Assembly: GCF_020539485.1 (NCBI RefSeq)
Contig: NZ_JACDXU010000006.1
Location: 1-40,743 of the forward strand
Direction: 5' to 3'
DNA length: 40,743 bases
Source: Fulverythrobacter ferritrahens
GTDB lineage: Bacteria > Pseudomonadota > Alphaproteobacteria > Sphingomonadales > Sphingomonadaceae
The notes beneath the pieces were generated by a model, which saw only the letters and a list, made by a program, of their open reading frames with translations, had not been told where the DNA came from and made no database searches. This document shows, piece by piece, positions 34,252 through 40,743 of this stretch. Each line of letters opens with the position of its first letter. Positions within the stretch are counted from its first letter, which is position 1. The translations under genes were made by a program, and so were the position numbers.

Positions 34252-35523
34252 ATGGTCCGTCCTTCGCTGGCCTTGCGCCTTTCTACCGCGGCTGCCGCGA
34301 TCGGCCTTGCCGCCGCCGCGCTGGCCGGCCCGGTCGCTGCTGCCGATCCGGTTGCCGCCGCCGATACGCCGCCGCCCGGCGTGCCTGCGGACCTTACCGC
34401 GCTGCCGCCGACCCCCACCGATTATACGCCGGGCAAGACGCCTTGGGGCGACTGGGATTTCCGCGGCACCTGGCCGATCGAGAACCTGCCTTCCACCCGC
34501 ATCCTGTTCCAGCGCATGAAGGGCTATGGCGACCGTATCTGGCTGACGCCCGAGGAACATGCGAAGCGCGTGGCCAATGCCCAGCGTTCCGACGAATCCT
34601 ATTCCGCCGAAGGGCAGGGGCTGAATGTCAGCGGCACGGAAGGCCTGCTCGACTGGGTGAAGAACTCCACCTATTCCTGGCGCACTTCCATGCTGGTCAG
34701 CCCGCAGGACGGCCAGTTGCCGCCGCTCACCCCCAAGGCGGAAAAGCTCTACAAGGAAGGCCGTTCGGGCTGGGTTCCGGGCCAGGATTACGACTGGGTG
34801 GACGATTTCGACAGCTGGGACCGCTGCGTCTCGCGCGGGTTCCCCGCCTCCATGTTCCCCTTCCGCTACAATAACGGCATCCGCGTGTTCCAGTCGCCGG
34901 GCTATGTCGTGATCATGCTCGAAATGCTGGGCAACCGCGTGGTCCCCATCGTGACCAAGGAACAGGCCAAGTCGATGCACTGGCCGAGCGACGTGGAAGC
35001 CTGGATGGGCAATTCGGTCGGCTATTGGGAAGGCAAGACGCTGGTGATCGAGACGACCAATATCGTCTCGGGCGACAGCGCCACGCGTGACGTTTCCAAG
35101 CGCGCCGCATCGCCGCTCAACATGGCGACCCAGCACGTGCCGCCCTTCAACACCATTCCGATGAGCAAGCAGGCCAAGACGGTCGAGAAGCTGACCATGA
35201 CCGGCCCGAACGCGATCCTTTACGAGATCACCTATTCGGACCCCGAGGTTTACACCAAGCCCTGGACCGCCCAGCTCGAATGGGCGCGGGACGACAAGTA
35301 CCAGTTCTTCGAATATGCCTGCCACGAAGGCAATGTGCAGCTGCGCAACTATATCTCCGCCTCGCGCGCGCATCGTGCGGACATCGCGGCTGGCAAGGAA
35401 AAGCCCGAAACGGCCGAGGAAGATTCGCGCTCGCGCTTCGCCAACCAGTTCGACTTCGACCCGGTGGCACCGGGCGCGCCGTCCTTCGGCCCGCCGCCTT
35501 CGGCTCCTTCGCGCGGCGAGTGA
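34252..35523 (+). CDS. Secreted protein of unknown function
   Basis: A 423-residue protein that I cannot assign to a named family. The start at 34252 follows GGGAG by 9 bases and gives a signal peptide (MVRPSLALRL then an Ala-rich core, cleavage expected near VAAA). The mature part begins with a Pro-rich segment, then GDWDFRGTWPIENL, DSWDRCVSRGFPASMFPFRYNNG, NSVGYWEGKTLVIETTNI and EYACHEGN. The WEGKTLVIETTN-like block recurs in many uncharacterised exported proteins of soil bacteria. Two Cys (near CVSRG and EYACHEG) may pair. It is followed by a strong terminator, so it ends its transcript, possibly shared with DUF3237. A role at the cell surface for a hydrophobic aromatic is a guess. Confidence 0.85.
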   Translation: MVRPSLALRLSTAAAAIGLAAAALAGPVAAADPVAAADTPPPGVPADLTALPPTPTDYTPGKTPWGDWDFRGTWPIENLPSTRILFQRMKGYGDRIWLTPEEHAKRVANAQRSDESYSAEGQGLNVSGTEGLLDWVKNSTYSWRTSMLVSPQDGQLPPLTPKAEKLYKEGRSGWVPGQDYDWVDDFDSWDRCVSRGFPASMFPFRYNNGIRVFQSPGYVVIMLEMLGNRVVPIVTKEQAKSMHWPSDVEAWMGNSVGYWEGKTLVIETTNIVSGDSATRDVSKRAASPLNMATQHVPPFNTIPMSKQAKTVEKLTMTGPNAILYEITYSDPEVYTKPWTAQLEWARDDKYQFFEYACHEGNVQLRNYISASRAHRADIAAGKEKPETAEEDSRSRFANQFDFDPVAPGAPSFGPPPSAPSRGE

Positions 35524-35546
35524 TCGGGCTTTGACCTGACGAAAAG

Positions 35547-35585
35547 AACCCCCGTTTCGGCAGCGAGACGGGGGTTTTCTTTTGG
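35547..35585 (+). terminator. Rho-independent terminator
   Basis: AACCCCCGT (35547-35555) pairs with ACGGGGGTT (35568-35576), followed by a T-rich run TTTTCTTTT. It lies 23 bases after the stop of the secreted protein gene. Confidence 0.93.
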
Positions 35586-35612
35586 GTGATGGGGTAGTGC
35601 CATCCACTTTCG

Positions 35613-35704
35613 TCATGCTGAACTCGTTTCAGCAGCCATCCCTCCTCACGCATTGCCGCTCGATCAGGAGAAATGGGCCCTGAACCAAGTTCAGGGTGAC
35701 GAGC
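35613..35704. repeat. Dispersed intergenic repeat downstream of PBP1A
   Basis: The segment begins CGTCATGCTGAACTCGTTTCAG and ends CCCTGAACCAAGTTCAGGGTGACGA. The ends are loosely inverted, with an internal hairpin (CCCTGAAC and GTTCAGGG, 35671-35694). I recall this sequence type as a common interspersed repeat in sphingomonads. It lies between the terminator and the 3' end of the PBP1A gene; no gene is seen in 35524-35753. Confidence 0.7.
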
Positions 35705-35753
35705 GAGGGCAATATGTTTCCCTCGCTCGGGAGGGAGGGCTGGACTAAGGGCC

Positions 35754-37937
35754 CTAAGGCGCCTGCTGCGCCCCGCCGCCCGGCCCGGAAGGCCGCCCCG
35801 TGCCTGAAGGCTGGCCGCGCCCGCCGGTCGCCCGTTCGAGGAAGTCCTGGCTGGCCGCTGGCGGTCCCGGACTGGCGGGAATCAGCCCCGCCCCGCGCTG
35901 CGCCTGCGGATCGCCACCCTCGGGCGGGAACGGCATGCCGCGGGGTTCCTGCGGGCCGGAAGGCTCGATCAGATTGCCCTTCTCATCGACGTAATAATAA
36001 TCGCCCGGATCGCCGAACATGAATTCGTCATCCGGTTCGAGCTGCCATTCGGGCAGTTTCAGGTCGGTATCGAAATTCTCCACCGGGCGATCCTTCACCG
36101 CCACCTTCATGAAGGAGGAGAAGGCCCGCGCCGGGGCCGCACCGCCCGAAAGGCCGCCCACGGCCTTGGCATCGTCGCGCCCCATCCACACGCCGGTGGT
36201 CACACCGCTGGAAAAGCCCAGGAACCAGCCATCCTTGTTGGAACTGGTCGTGCCGGTCTTGCCCGCCACCGGCCGCCCGATCTGCGCCGCGCGGCCCGTG
36301 CCCACGCTTACCGCCGATTGCAGCAGGTCGGTAATCCCGGCGGCCACGTAATCGGGCACCAATTGCGTGCTGCGGGTTTCCTGATGCTGATAGAGCACCT
36401 GCCCGTCCACGCTGGTGACCTTGGAAATGCCATAGGGCTCGACCGAACGGCCCCGCGCGGAAACCGCGGCAAAGGCGCGCGTCATGTCGATCAGGCGCAC
36501 ATCGGACGTGCCCAGCACCATGGAGGGATTGGTGTTGATCGGCGTGGTAATGCCGAAACGCCGCGCCATGGCGGCCACGGTGCCGAAGCCCACTTCATTG
36601 CCCAGCTGCGCGGCCACCGTATTCTTGGAATAGGCAAAGGCGCTGCGCACGTCGATCTCGCCCGCAAAGGTGCCGCCCGAATTGCGCGGGCTCCACCCGT
36701 CGATCGTCACCGGCTCGTCCACCACCCGGTCATCGGGCGTATAACCGGCCTCCAGCGCGGCAAGATAGACGAACAGCTTCCAGGCAGAGCCCGGCTGGCG
36801 CACGGCATTGGTGGCGCGGTTGTAATTGGTGGCGACGTAATCCGTGCCGCCCACCAGCGCCAGCACGGCACCGTCACGGTCCATACTGACCAGAGCGCCC
36901 TGCGCGCCTTTGGGCGTATTGGCCCTGATCGCATCGGTCGCGGCCTTCTGCATGCCCACATCCAGCGTGGTCCATACTTCCAGCGGCTCGCTGGTTTCAG
37001 GCAGCAGCAGGTCGAGCTGCGGCAGCACCCAATCGGTGAAATAGCGCACCGAATTCTGGGCCTGCTGCGGGGCGAGCTTCACGGCCGAAACATCGACATC
37101 CGCCTCGTCCGCGGAAATCGCGCCATATTTCTTCATCTGCGCGATCACCACATTGGCGCGGCCAACAGCGGCCTGCACATCGGCGGTGGGGGAATAGCGG
37201 CTGGGCGCCTTCACCAGCCCGGCGATGATCGCGGCCTCTCCCAGAGAGAGATCGCGCGCCGAATGGCTGAAGAAATTGCGGCTGGCGGAATCGATGCCAT
37301 AGGCCCCGCCCCCGAAATAGACCTTGTTGAGATAGAGCTCGAGGATCTGCTCCTTCGAGAATTTCCATTCCAGCGCCATGGCCAGCACTGCCTCGCGCGC
37401 CTTGCGGTCCACCGTGCGGTTGGAATTGAGGAAGACGTTGCGGGCCAGCTGCTGGGTGATGGTGGAAGTAGCACGCGCCCGCTCGTCATCGCGCCAGGAT
37501 ACCCACAGTGCGCGGGCAAGGCCCAGCGGATCGATCCCGAAATGCGAATAGAAGCGCCGGTCTTCCACAGAGACCATGGCGTCCTTCATCACCTGCGGGA
37601 TTTCTTCCGAACCCAGCCATTCGCCATAGCTCGGCCCCATGGAAACGATTTCGGACCCGTCGCGGGCGCGCAGCACGATGGTCTGTCCGGCCTTGATGTC
37701 CTTCAGCTGCGAAAAGCTCGGCAGATTGCTGGCCGCGAAATAGACCGCCGTGCCCAGCACAATCGCGCCCAGCAAGGCCAGCGCGCCGCCCCAGACGAGC
37801 AGCCGCTTCAGCCACCGGCGCCAGCCACCGGGAGACTTGCCGCCGCCCCTGCCTGAACTACCTGAGCCGCCCGACCCGCCATTCCTCGACCTGTTGCGAG
37901 GCGCTGCCTTTGAACCCACGCTGCGGTTGCCTGCCAT
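35754..37937 (-). CDS. mrcA: Class A penicillin-binding protein 1A (glycosyltransferase/transpeptidase)
   Basis: Bifunctional peptidoglycan synthase of 727 residues. A Gly/Ser/Arg-rich cytoplasmic tail (1-40) is followed by a membrane anchor (about 45-68), then the GT51 domain with catalytic Glu125 in VSVEDRRFYSHFGID, TITQQLARN and the EQILELYLNKVYFGGG block. The transpeptidase domain has Ser384-x-x-Lys387 (PGSAWK), SKN at 437-439 and KTGTT from 560. The C-terminal about 90 residues are rich in Pro/Gly and include a PGDYYYVDEKG segment. The upstream 105 bases to msrB hold the promoter. Confidence 0.95.
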   Translation of the reverse strand: MAGNRSVGSKAAPRNRSRNGGSGGSGSSGRGGGKSPGGWRRWLKRLLVWGGALALLGAIVLGTAVYFAASNLPSFSQLKDIKAGQTIVLRARDGSEIVSMGPSYGEWLGSEEIPQVMKDAMVSVEDRRFYSHFGIDPLGLARALWVSWRDDERARATSTITQQLARNVFLNSNRTVDRKAREAVLAMALEWKFSKEQILELYLNKVYFGGGAYGIDSASRNFFSHSARDLSLGEAAIIAGLVKAPSRYSPTADVQAAVGRANVVIAQMKKYGAISADEADVDVSAVKLAPQQAQNSVRYFTDWVLPQLDLLLPETSEPLEVWTTLDVGMQKAATDAIRANTPKGAQGALVSMDRDGAVLALVGGTDYVATNYNRATNAVRQPGSAWKLFVYLAALEAGYTPDDRVVDEPVTIDGWSPRNSGGTFAGEIDVRSAFAYSKNTVAAQLGNEVGFGTVAAMARRFGITTPINTNPSMVLGTSDVRLIDMTRAFAAVSARGRSVEPYGISKVTSVDGQVLYQHQETRSTQLVPDYVAAGITDLLQSAVSVGTGRAAQIGRPVAGKTGTTSSNKDGWFLGFSSGVTTGVWMGRDDAKAVGGLSGGAAPARAFSSFMKVAVKDRPVENFDTDLKLPEWQLEPDDEFMFGDPGDYYYVDEKGNLIEPSGPQEPRGMPFPPEGGDPQAQRGAGLIPASPGPPAASQDFLERATGGRGQPSGTGRPSGPGGGAQQAP

Positions 37938-38043
37938 GCGGCCTGTCAGTCCTTATTTCATTCTGCCCATGCGCGGGCGGCCCGATGCACTGGGCCCGAT
38001 GCATAGGGTATTCGGAACGGGGCGTGAACGGCCAATATGCCGC

Positions 38044-38442
38044 TTATTCCTTCGGCTGGAAATCGAGGCTCGCCGAATTGATGCAATAACGCAGGCCGTC
38101 CGGGCCCGGCCCATCGGGGAACACATGGCCAAGATGCCCTTCGCAGCGGGCGCAGCGCACTTCGGTGCGGACCATGCCGTGCGATGCGTCGCGCAATTCC
38201 TCCACCGCATCCCCTTCCATCGGGGCAGTGAAGCTGGGCCAGCCCGATCCGCTGTCATATTTCGTCTCGCTGGCGAACAGCGGCAAGCCGCATCCGGCAC
38301 AGCGATAAAGCCCGGCGGCCTTGTTCTTCTCATATTTGCCGGTGAAGGCCCGCTCCGTCCCGGCACGGCGCAGGATGGAATAAGCCTCCGGGCTGAGGCG
38401 CGCGCGCCATTCCTCGTCGGAAAGGTTCATCTTGTCGGGCAT
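38044..38442 (-). CDS. msrB: Peptide-methionine (R)-S-oxide reductase MsrB
   Basis: Reduces the R epimer of methionine sulfoxide in proteins. The 132 residues contain both zinc CxxC pairs (CAGC and CARC), [19 protein letters not shown] and the catalytic Cys in RYCINSASL. The start at 38442 follows GGAG by 7 bases; an in-frame ATG ten codons upstream was not used. It is a single-domain MsrB without a fused MsrA. Confidence 0.95.
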   Translation of the reverse strand: MPDKMNLSDEEWRARLSPEAYSILRRAGTERAFTGKYEKNKAAGLYRCAGCGLPLFASETKYDSGSGWPSFTAPMEGDAVEELRDASHGMVRTEVRCARCEGHLGHVFPDGPGPDGLRYCINSASLDFQPKE

Positions 38443-38698
38443 GTTTATCTCCTCAATCGCCGGCGGCGGCATCCGCCGCCTTGGCTATCCTCGCCCCCTC
38501 AAGACAGGCTTGAGGGGCTGCGGACGGCCGTTCGGCCTTGCGGCCAGCAAAATGCGGACCGGGGCCACCGATACTTCCAGTCAGACAGGATATATCGGTT
38601 CGCGGCCAGCGGACCGCAAGCGCGAACGCGCGTGGCGCCTTATGGCGCGGAAAGCCTAAGGGGCCGGATGGCCCCGCCGGCGCTTGAGGCCAGGCAAA
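38443..38698. other. Intergenic region rich in hairpins
   Basis: No convincing gene is seen between msrB and the GST-fold gene. Perfect hairpins include GGCGGCGG-CAT-CCGCCGCC (about 38460-38478) and CCCCTCAAG-ACAGG-CTTGAGGGG (about 38497-38519); a GC-rich palindromic tail precedes 38698. The second hairpin lies about 180 bases beyond the GST stop and could end its transcript. The msrB promoter should lie here. Confidence 0.5.
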
Positions 38699-39370
38699 TT
38701 ACGCATTCACATCCGCATAATGGGCGGGCGGCTGGATCACATCCATCCGTTCCGACAGCAGCGGGCGGAAGCTCGGGCGGCTCTTGAAGACGGAATACCA
38801 GCCGCGCGTCTGTTCATGGCCCGACCAGTCGATCCCGCCCAGATAATCCGCCACGGAAATCTGCGCGGCGGCGGCCAGATCGGCCAGGCTCATCTGCGAA
38901 CCGGCCAGCCAGGGGCGGTTGTCGATCAGCCAGTCCATGTAATCGAGATGGTCATTCGCCAGCTTCATGGCCGAACGCAGCAATTGCGAATCCGGCGGCG
39001 CGCGCAGGAACAGGCGCTTCTTCATCCGCTCGTTGAGGAAGGGCAGAGTCACATCGGCAAAGAAGTTTTCATCGAACAGGGCCACCAGCCGCCGGATTTC
39101 CGCGCGGTTCTGGGCCGTGCCGACAATCATCGGCGCCTTGTCCACCGTCTCTTCGAAATATTCGCAGATCGCCCGGCTATCCACCAGGGTGATCCCCTTT
39201 TCCCTGTTGTGCAGCACGGGCGTGCGCCCGGCGGGGTTCAGCGCATAGAATTCGTCGCGCCCGTCCCACGGGTTCTCGCGCTCAAGCTCATAGGCGATGC
39301 CTTTTTCGCTGAGCAGCAGCCGGACCTTGCGGGAGAAGGGGCAAAGGGGAAATTGATAGAGCTGCCACAT
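38699..39370 (-). CDS. Glutathione S-transferase-fold protein, FzlA-like
   Basis: A 223-residue GST-fold protein with an N-terminal thioredoxin-like domain (MWQLYQFPLCPFSRKVRLLLSE), NPAGRTPVL (cis-Pro loop), DSRAICEYFEE (glutathione-site motif) and an all-helical C-terminal domain with LADLAAAAQISVADYLGGIDW. The C-terminal block SRPSFRPLLSERM...PPAHYADVNA resembles the tail of Caulobacter FzlA, an FtsZ-binding GST relative needed for division in that species. I therefore suspect an FzlA ortholog rather than a detoxifying GST, but this is by eye. The start at 39370 follows GGATGGGG; the longer upstream frame is antisense to the polymerase gene. Confidence 0.85.
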   Translation of the reverse strand: MWQLYQFPLCPFSRKVRLLLSEKGIAYELERENPWDGRDEFYALNPAGRTPVLHNREKGITLVDSRAICEYFEETVDKAPMIVGTAQNRAEIRRLVALFDENFFADVTLPFLNERMKKRLFLRAPPDSQLLRSAMKLANDHLDYMDWLIDNRPWLAGSQMSLADLAAAAQISVADYLGGIDWSGHEQTRGWYSVFKSRPSFRPLLSERMDVIQPPAHYADVNA

Positions 39371-39493
39371 GGCCCCATCCTTGCCGCAACCGCGAACCTG
39401 CGTCCACTGGCAAGCCCCATATGGCTGGGGAATGCGGCTGGGGATTTGGCCATTCGGGCCATGGCATGTAAACTGCCGGCGAAGGAGTCGAGC

Positions 39494-40372
39494 ATGGCCC
39501 GCGCTGCGAACCATGACATCGAAATCACCAGCCGCGAACGCGTGGTCTTTCCCCACGATGGCCTGACCAAGGGCGATCTGGCCGATTATTATCGCCTGAT
39601 CGCGCCCGCCATGCTGCCTTTCCTGGCAGGCCGCCCGGTCAGCCTGGTGCGCTGCCCGCAGGGGATCGCCCATTGCTTCTTCCAGAAGCACCACACACCC
39701 AGCTTCGGCCCCCATGTGCTGAGCGTGGAGATCGAGGAGAAGGACGGCGACATAGAGCCCTATCTGCGCATCGAAAGCGCGGCGGGCATTCTGGAATGCG
39801 TGCAGATGGGCGCGGTGGAGTTCCATCTGTGGGGCAGCCGCGCGCCCGATGTGGAACGGCCCGACCGGATGGTGTTCGACCTCGATCCGGCAAGCACCCT
39901 CGCCTTTGCCGATCTGGCCAGCGCGGCCCGCGAGATTGGCGAGCGGCTGGAGGGGCGCGGCCTTGCCAGCTTTCCCATGCTGACCGGCGGCAAGGGCCTG
40001 CATCTGGTGGTGCCCCTCACCCCCCGCCATTCCCCCCGCCATTCATGGGACGATCACCGCGCCTTTGCGGAAAGCTTCGCCAGGGAACTGGCCGAAGAAC
40101 AGCCCGAACGCTTCACCGCGACGATGAGCAAGCAGAAGCGCAAGGGGAAGATTTTCATCGACTGGCTGCGCAACACCCGCGGCGCCACCGCCATCGCCCC
40201 CTATTCCGCCCGCGCCCGCGATGGCGCCACACTGGCCGCTCCGGTCAGTTGGGAGGAACTGGCGGGGATGGAGGAGCTGAAGCGCTATACGCTGGCCGAT
40301 GCCGCCGAATTGCTGAAGCGCGCCAAGGCGCTGAAAGGCTGGGGCGAGGTGGAGCAATACCTGCCGGGGTAG
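39494..40372 (+). CDS. Stand-alone LigD-type polymerase (archaeo-eukaryotic primase) domain protein
   Basis: A 292-residue protein matching the polymerase/primase domain of bacterial NHEJ ligase LigD. Visible blocks are RVVFPHDGLTKGDLADYY, the QKHHTPS segment, GAVEFHLWGSR, catalytic DLDP (two Asp) in MVFDLDPAS, MLTGGKGLHLVVPL, and FIDWLRNTRGATAIAPYSAR with the third Asp. No ligase or nuclease domain and no Ku gene is in the window, so it is either a separate polymerase partner or a LigD-related gap-filling enzyme. The start at 39494 follows AAGGAG by 8 bases; frames reaching further upstream are antisense to the GST gene. Confidence 0.9.
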   Translation: MARAANHDIEITSRERVVFPHDGLTKGDLADYYRLIAPAMLPFLAGRPVSLVRCPQGIAHCFFQKHHTPSFGPHVLSVEIEEKDGDIEPYLRIESAAGILECVQMGAVEFHLWGSRAPDVERPDRMVFDLDPASTLAFADLASAAREIGERLEGRGLASFPMLTGGKGLHLVVPLTPRHSPRHSWDDHRAFAESFARELAEEQPERFTATMSKQKRKGKIFIDWLRNTRGATAIAPYSARARDGATLAAPVSWEELAGMEELKRYTLADAAELLKRAKALKGWGEVEQYLPG

Positions 40373-40435
40373 GAGTTTAGCGCTCGCAGAGGCGCTGAGG
40401 CCCGGAGATGGAGCTGCGCTTCCTCCCCACCCCTT

Positions 40436-40554
40436 CGTCATTCCCGCCCTTCGACGCCGCCTGCGGCGTCGCTCAGGATAAACTGCCGCAAAGCGGCAGG
40501 CGGGAATCCAGCAGCAACCGTCGGAACTGGGTTCCCGTTTTCACGGGAATGACG
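40436..40554. repeat. Dispersed inverted-repeat element adjoining the right terminal repeat
   Basis: CGTCATTCCCG (40436-40446) and CGGGAATGACG (40544-40554) are inverted ends. Inside are hairpins CGACGCCGC-CT-GCGGCGTCG (40452-40471) and CTGCCGC-AAA-GCGGCAG (40483-40499), plus GCGGGAATCCAG. It overlaps the inner edge of the window-terminal repeat by 11 bases. The left terminal repeat continues into a short partial copy (CGTCATTCCCGCCCTTCG at 189-206). No gene is seen in 40373-40743. Confidence 0.75.
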
Positions 40555-40743
40555 AGGTATAGAGGCAGGCGCTACACCCTCAGCGGCCTTTGCGCTCTTT
40601 GCGCGAACCCAATAAAACTCACGCGGAGACGCGGAGGCGCGGAGGGAACGGGCCCAGCCGCACCCTCTCCGCGCCTCCGCGCCTCCGCGTCTCCGCGTGA
40701 AACCCTCTACATCTTCATCCAGCAGGGGATGCCCAGCGATCCC
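40544..40743. repeat. Right copy of window-terminal inverted repeat
   Basis: Reverse complement of 1-199, with perfect identity over the outer 127 bases and few differences inside. The same 25-base hairpin arms lie at 40620-40644 and 40675-40699. The match ends exactly where the flanking dispersed repeat diverges from the left side. See the left copy for interpretation. Confidence 0.9.

Noticed and set aside
1-40743. Composite transposon or integrative element with terminal inverted repeats
   Set aside because: No transposase, integrase, relaxase, phage or plasmid gene was found, and the interior is mostly housekeeping. The repeats are kept as an observation but a mobile element is not called.

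Overview
The window reads as a chromosomal segment of a high-GC alphaproteobacterium, most likely a sphingomonad of the Novosphingobium/Sphingobium type. The signs are the gene order zinc-finger protein-ftsE-ftsX-DUF218-plsC, a metXW operon, a five-gene NAD-dependent formate dehydrogenase set, a lignostilbene-dioxygenase-like enzyme whose ligand residues fall at the positions I recall for NOV1 of Novosphingobium aromaticivorans, and several dispersed intergenic inverted repeats. Most genes are tightly packed, with ATGA/GTGA start-stop overlaps.

Layout. 1-199: a repeat with a long hairpin, repeated inverted at the far end (40544-40743). 226-6691 (minus): a complete tripartite ABC exporter (HlyD adaptor, double ATPase, two ABC-2 permeases, NodT/TolC-like outer-membrane lipoprotein). 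6910-6996 (minus): tRNA-Leu(GAG). 7106-8125 (minus): MJ0042 zinc-ribbon membrane protein, divergent from ftsE-ftsX-DUF218-plsC-Nramp-like transporter (8286-12402, plus). 12419-14472 (minus): a HisC-type aminotransferase and prephenate/arogenate dehydrogenase, divergent from metX-metW (14545-16235, plus).

16285-25652 (minus) is a nearly continuous formaldehyde-to-CO2 operon: frmA (S-hydroxymethylglutathione dehydrogenase), two tandem VOC-fold proteins, fghA, fdsG, fdsB, mobA, fdsA, fdsD and, after a dispersed repeat, fdhD. Next to it lie an AAHS-family aromatic-acid transporter and a MarR regulator (25774-27634, minus), divergent from a lignostilbene/carotenoid cleavage dioxygenase, a beta-lactamase-fold lipoprotein and a HAD phosphatase (27697-31331, plus). 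Converging on these are a GMC oxidoreductase and a small secreted NTF2-like protein (31347-33478, minus). A DUF3237 protein and a secreted protein of unknown function follow (33589-35523, plus). I infer that 16-35.5 kb is an aromatic (lignin-dimer) catabolic island with its own C1 detoxification line. Stilbene-forming and demethylating steps of lignin catabolism release formaldehyde, which would link the two halves.

35754-40372: PBP1A (minus), MsrB (minus), a GST-fold protein resembling the FtsZ-binding protein FzlA (minus), and a stand-alone LigD-type polymerase domain (plus).

The inverted repeats at both window ends are striking. Because the interior is largely housekeeping, I think they are more likely two copies of a dispersed repeat that bound an assembly contig than the ends of a mobile element. 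No transposase, integrase, phage gene or CRISPR array was seen.
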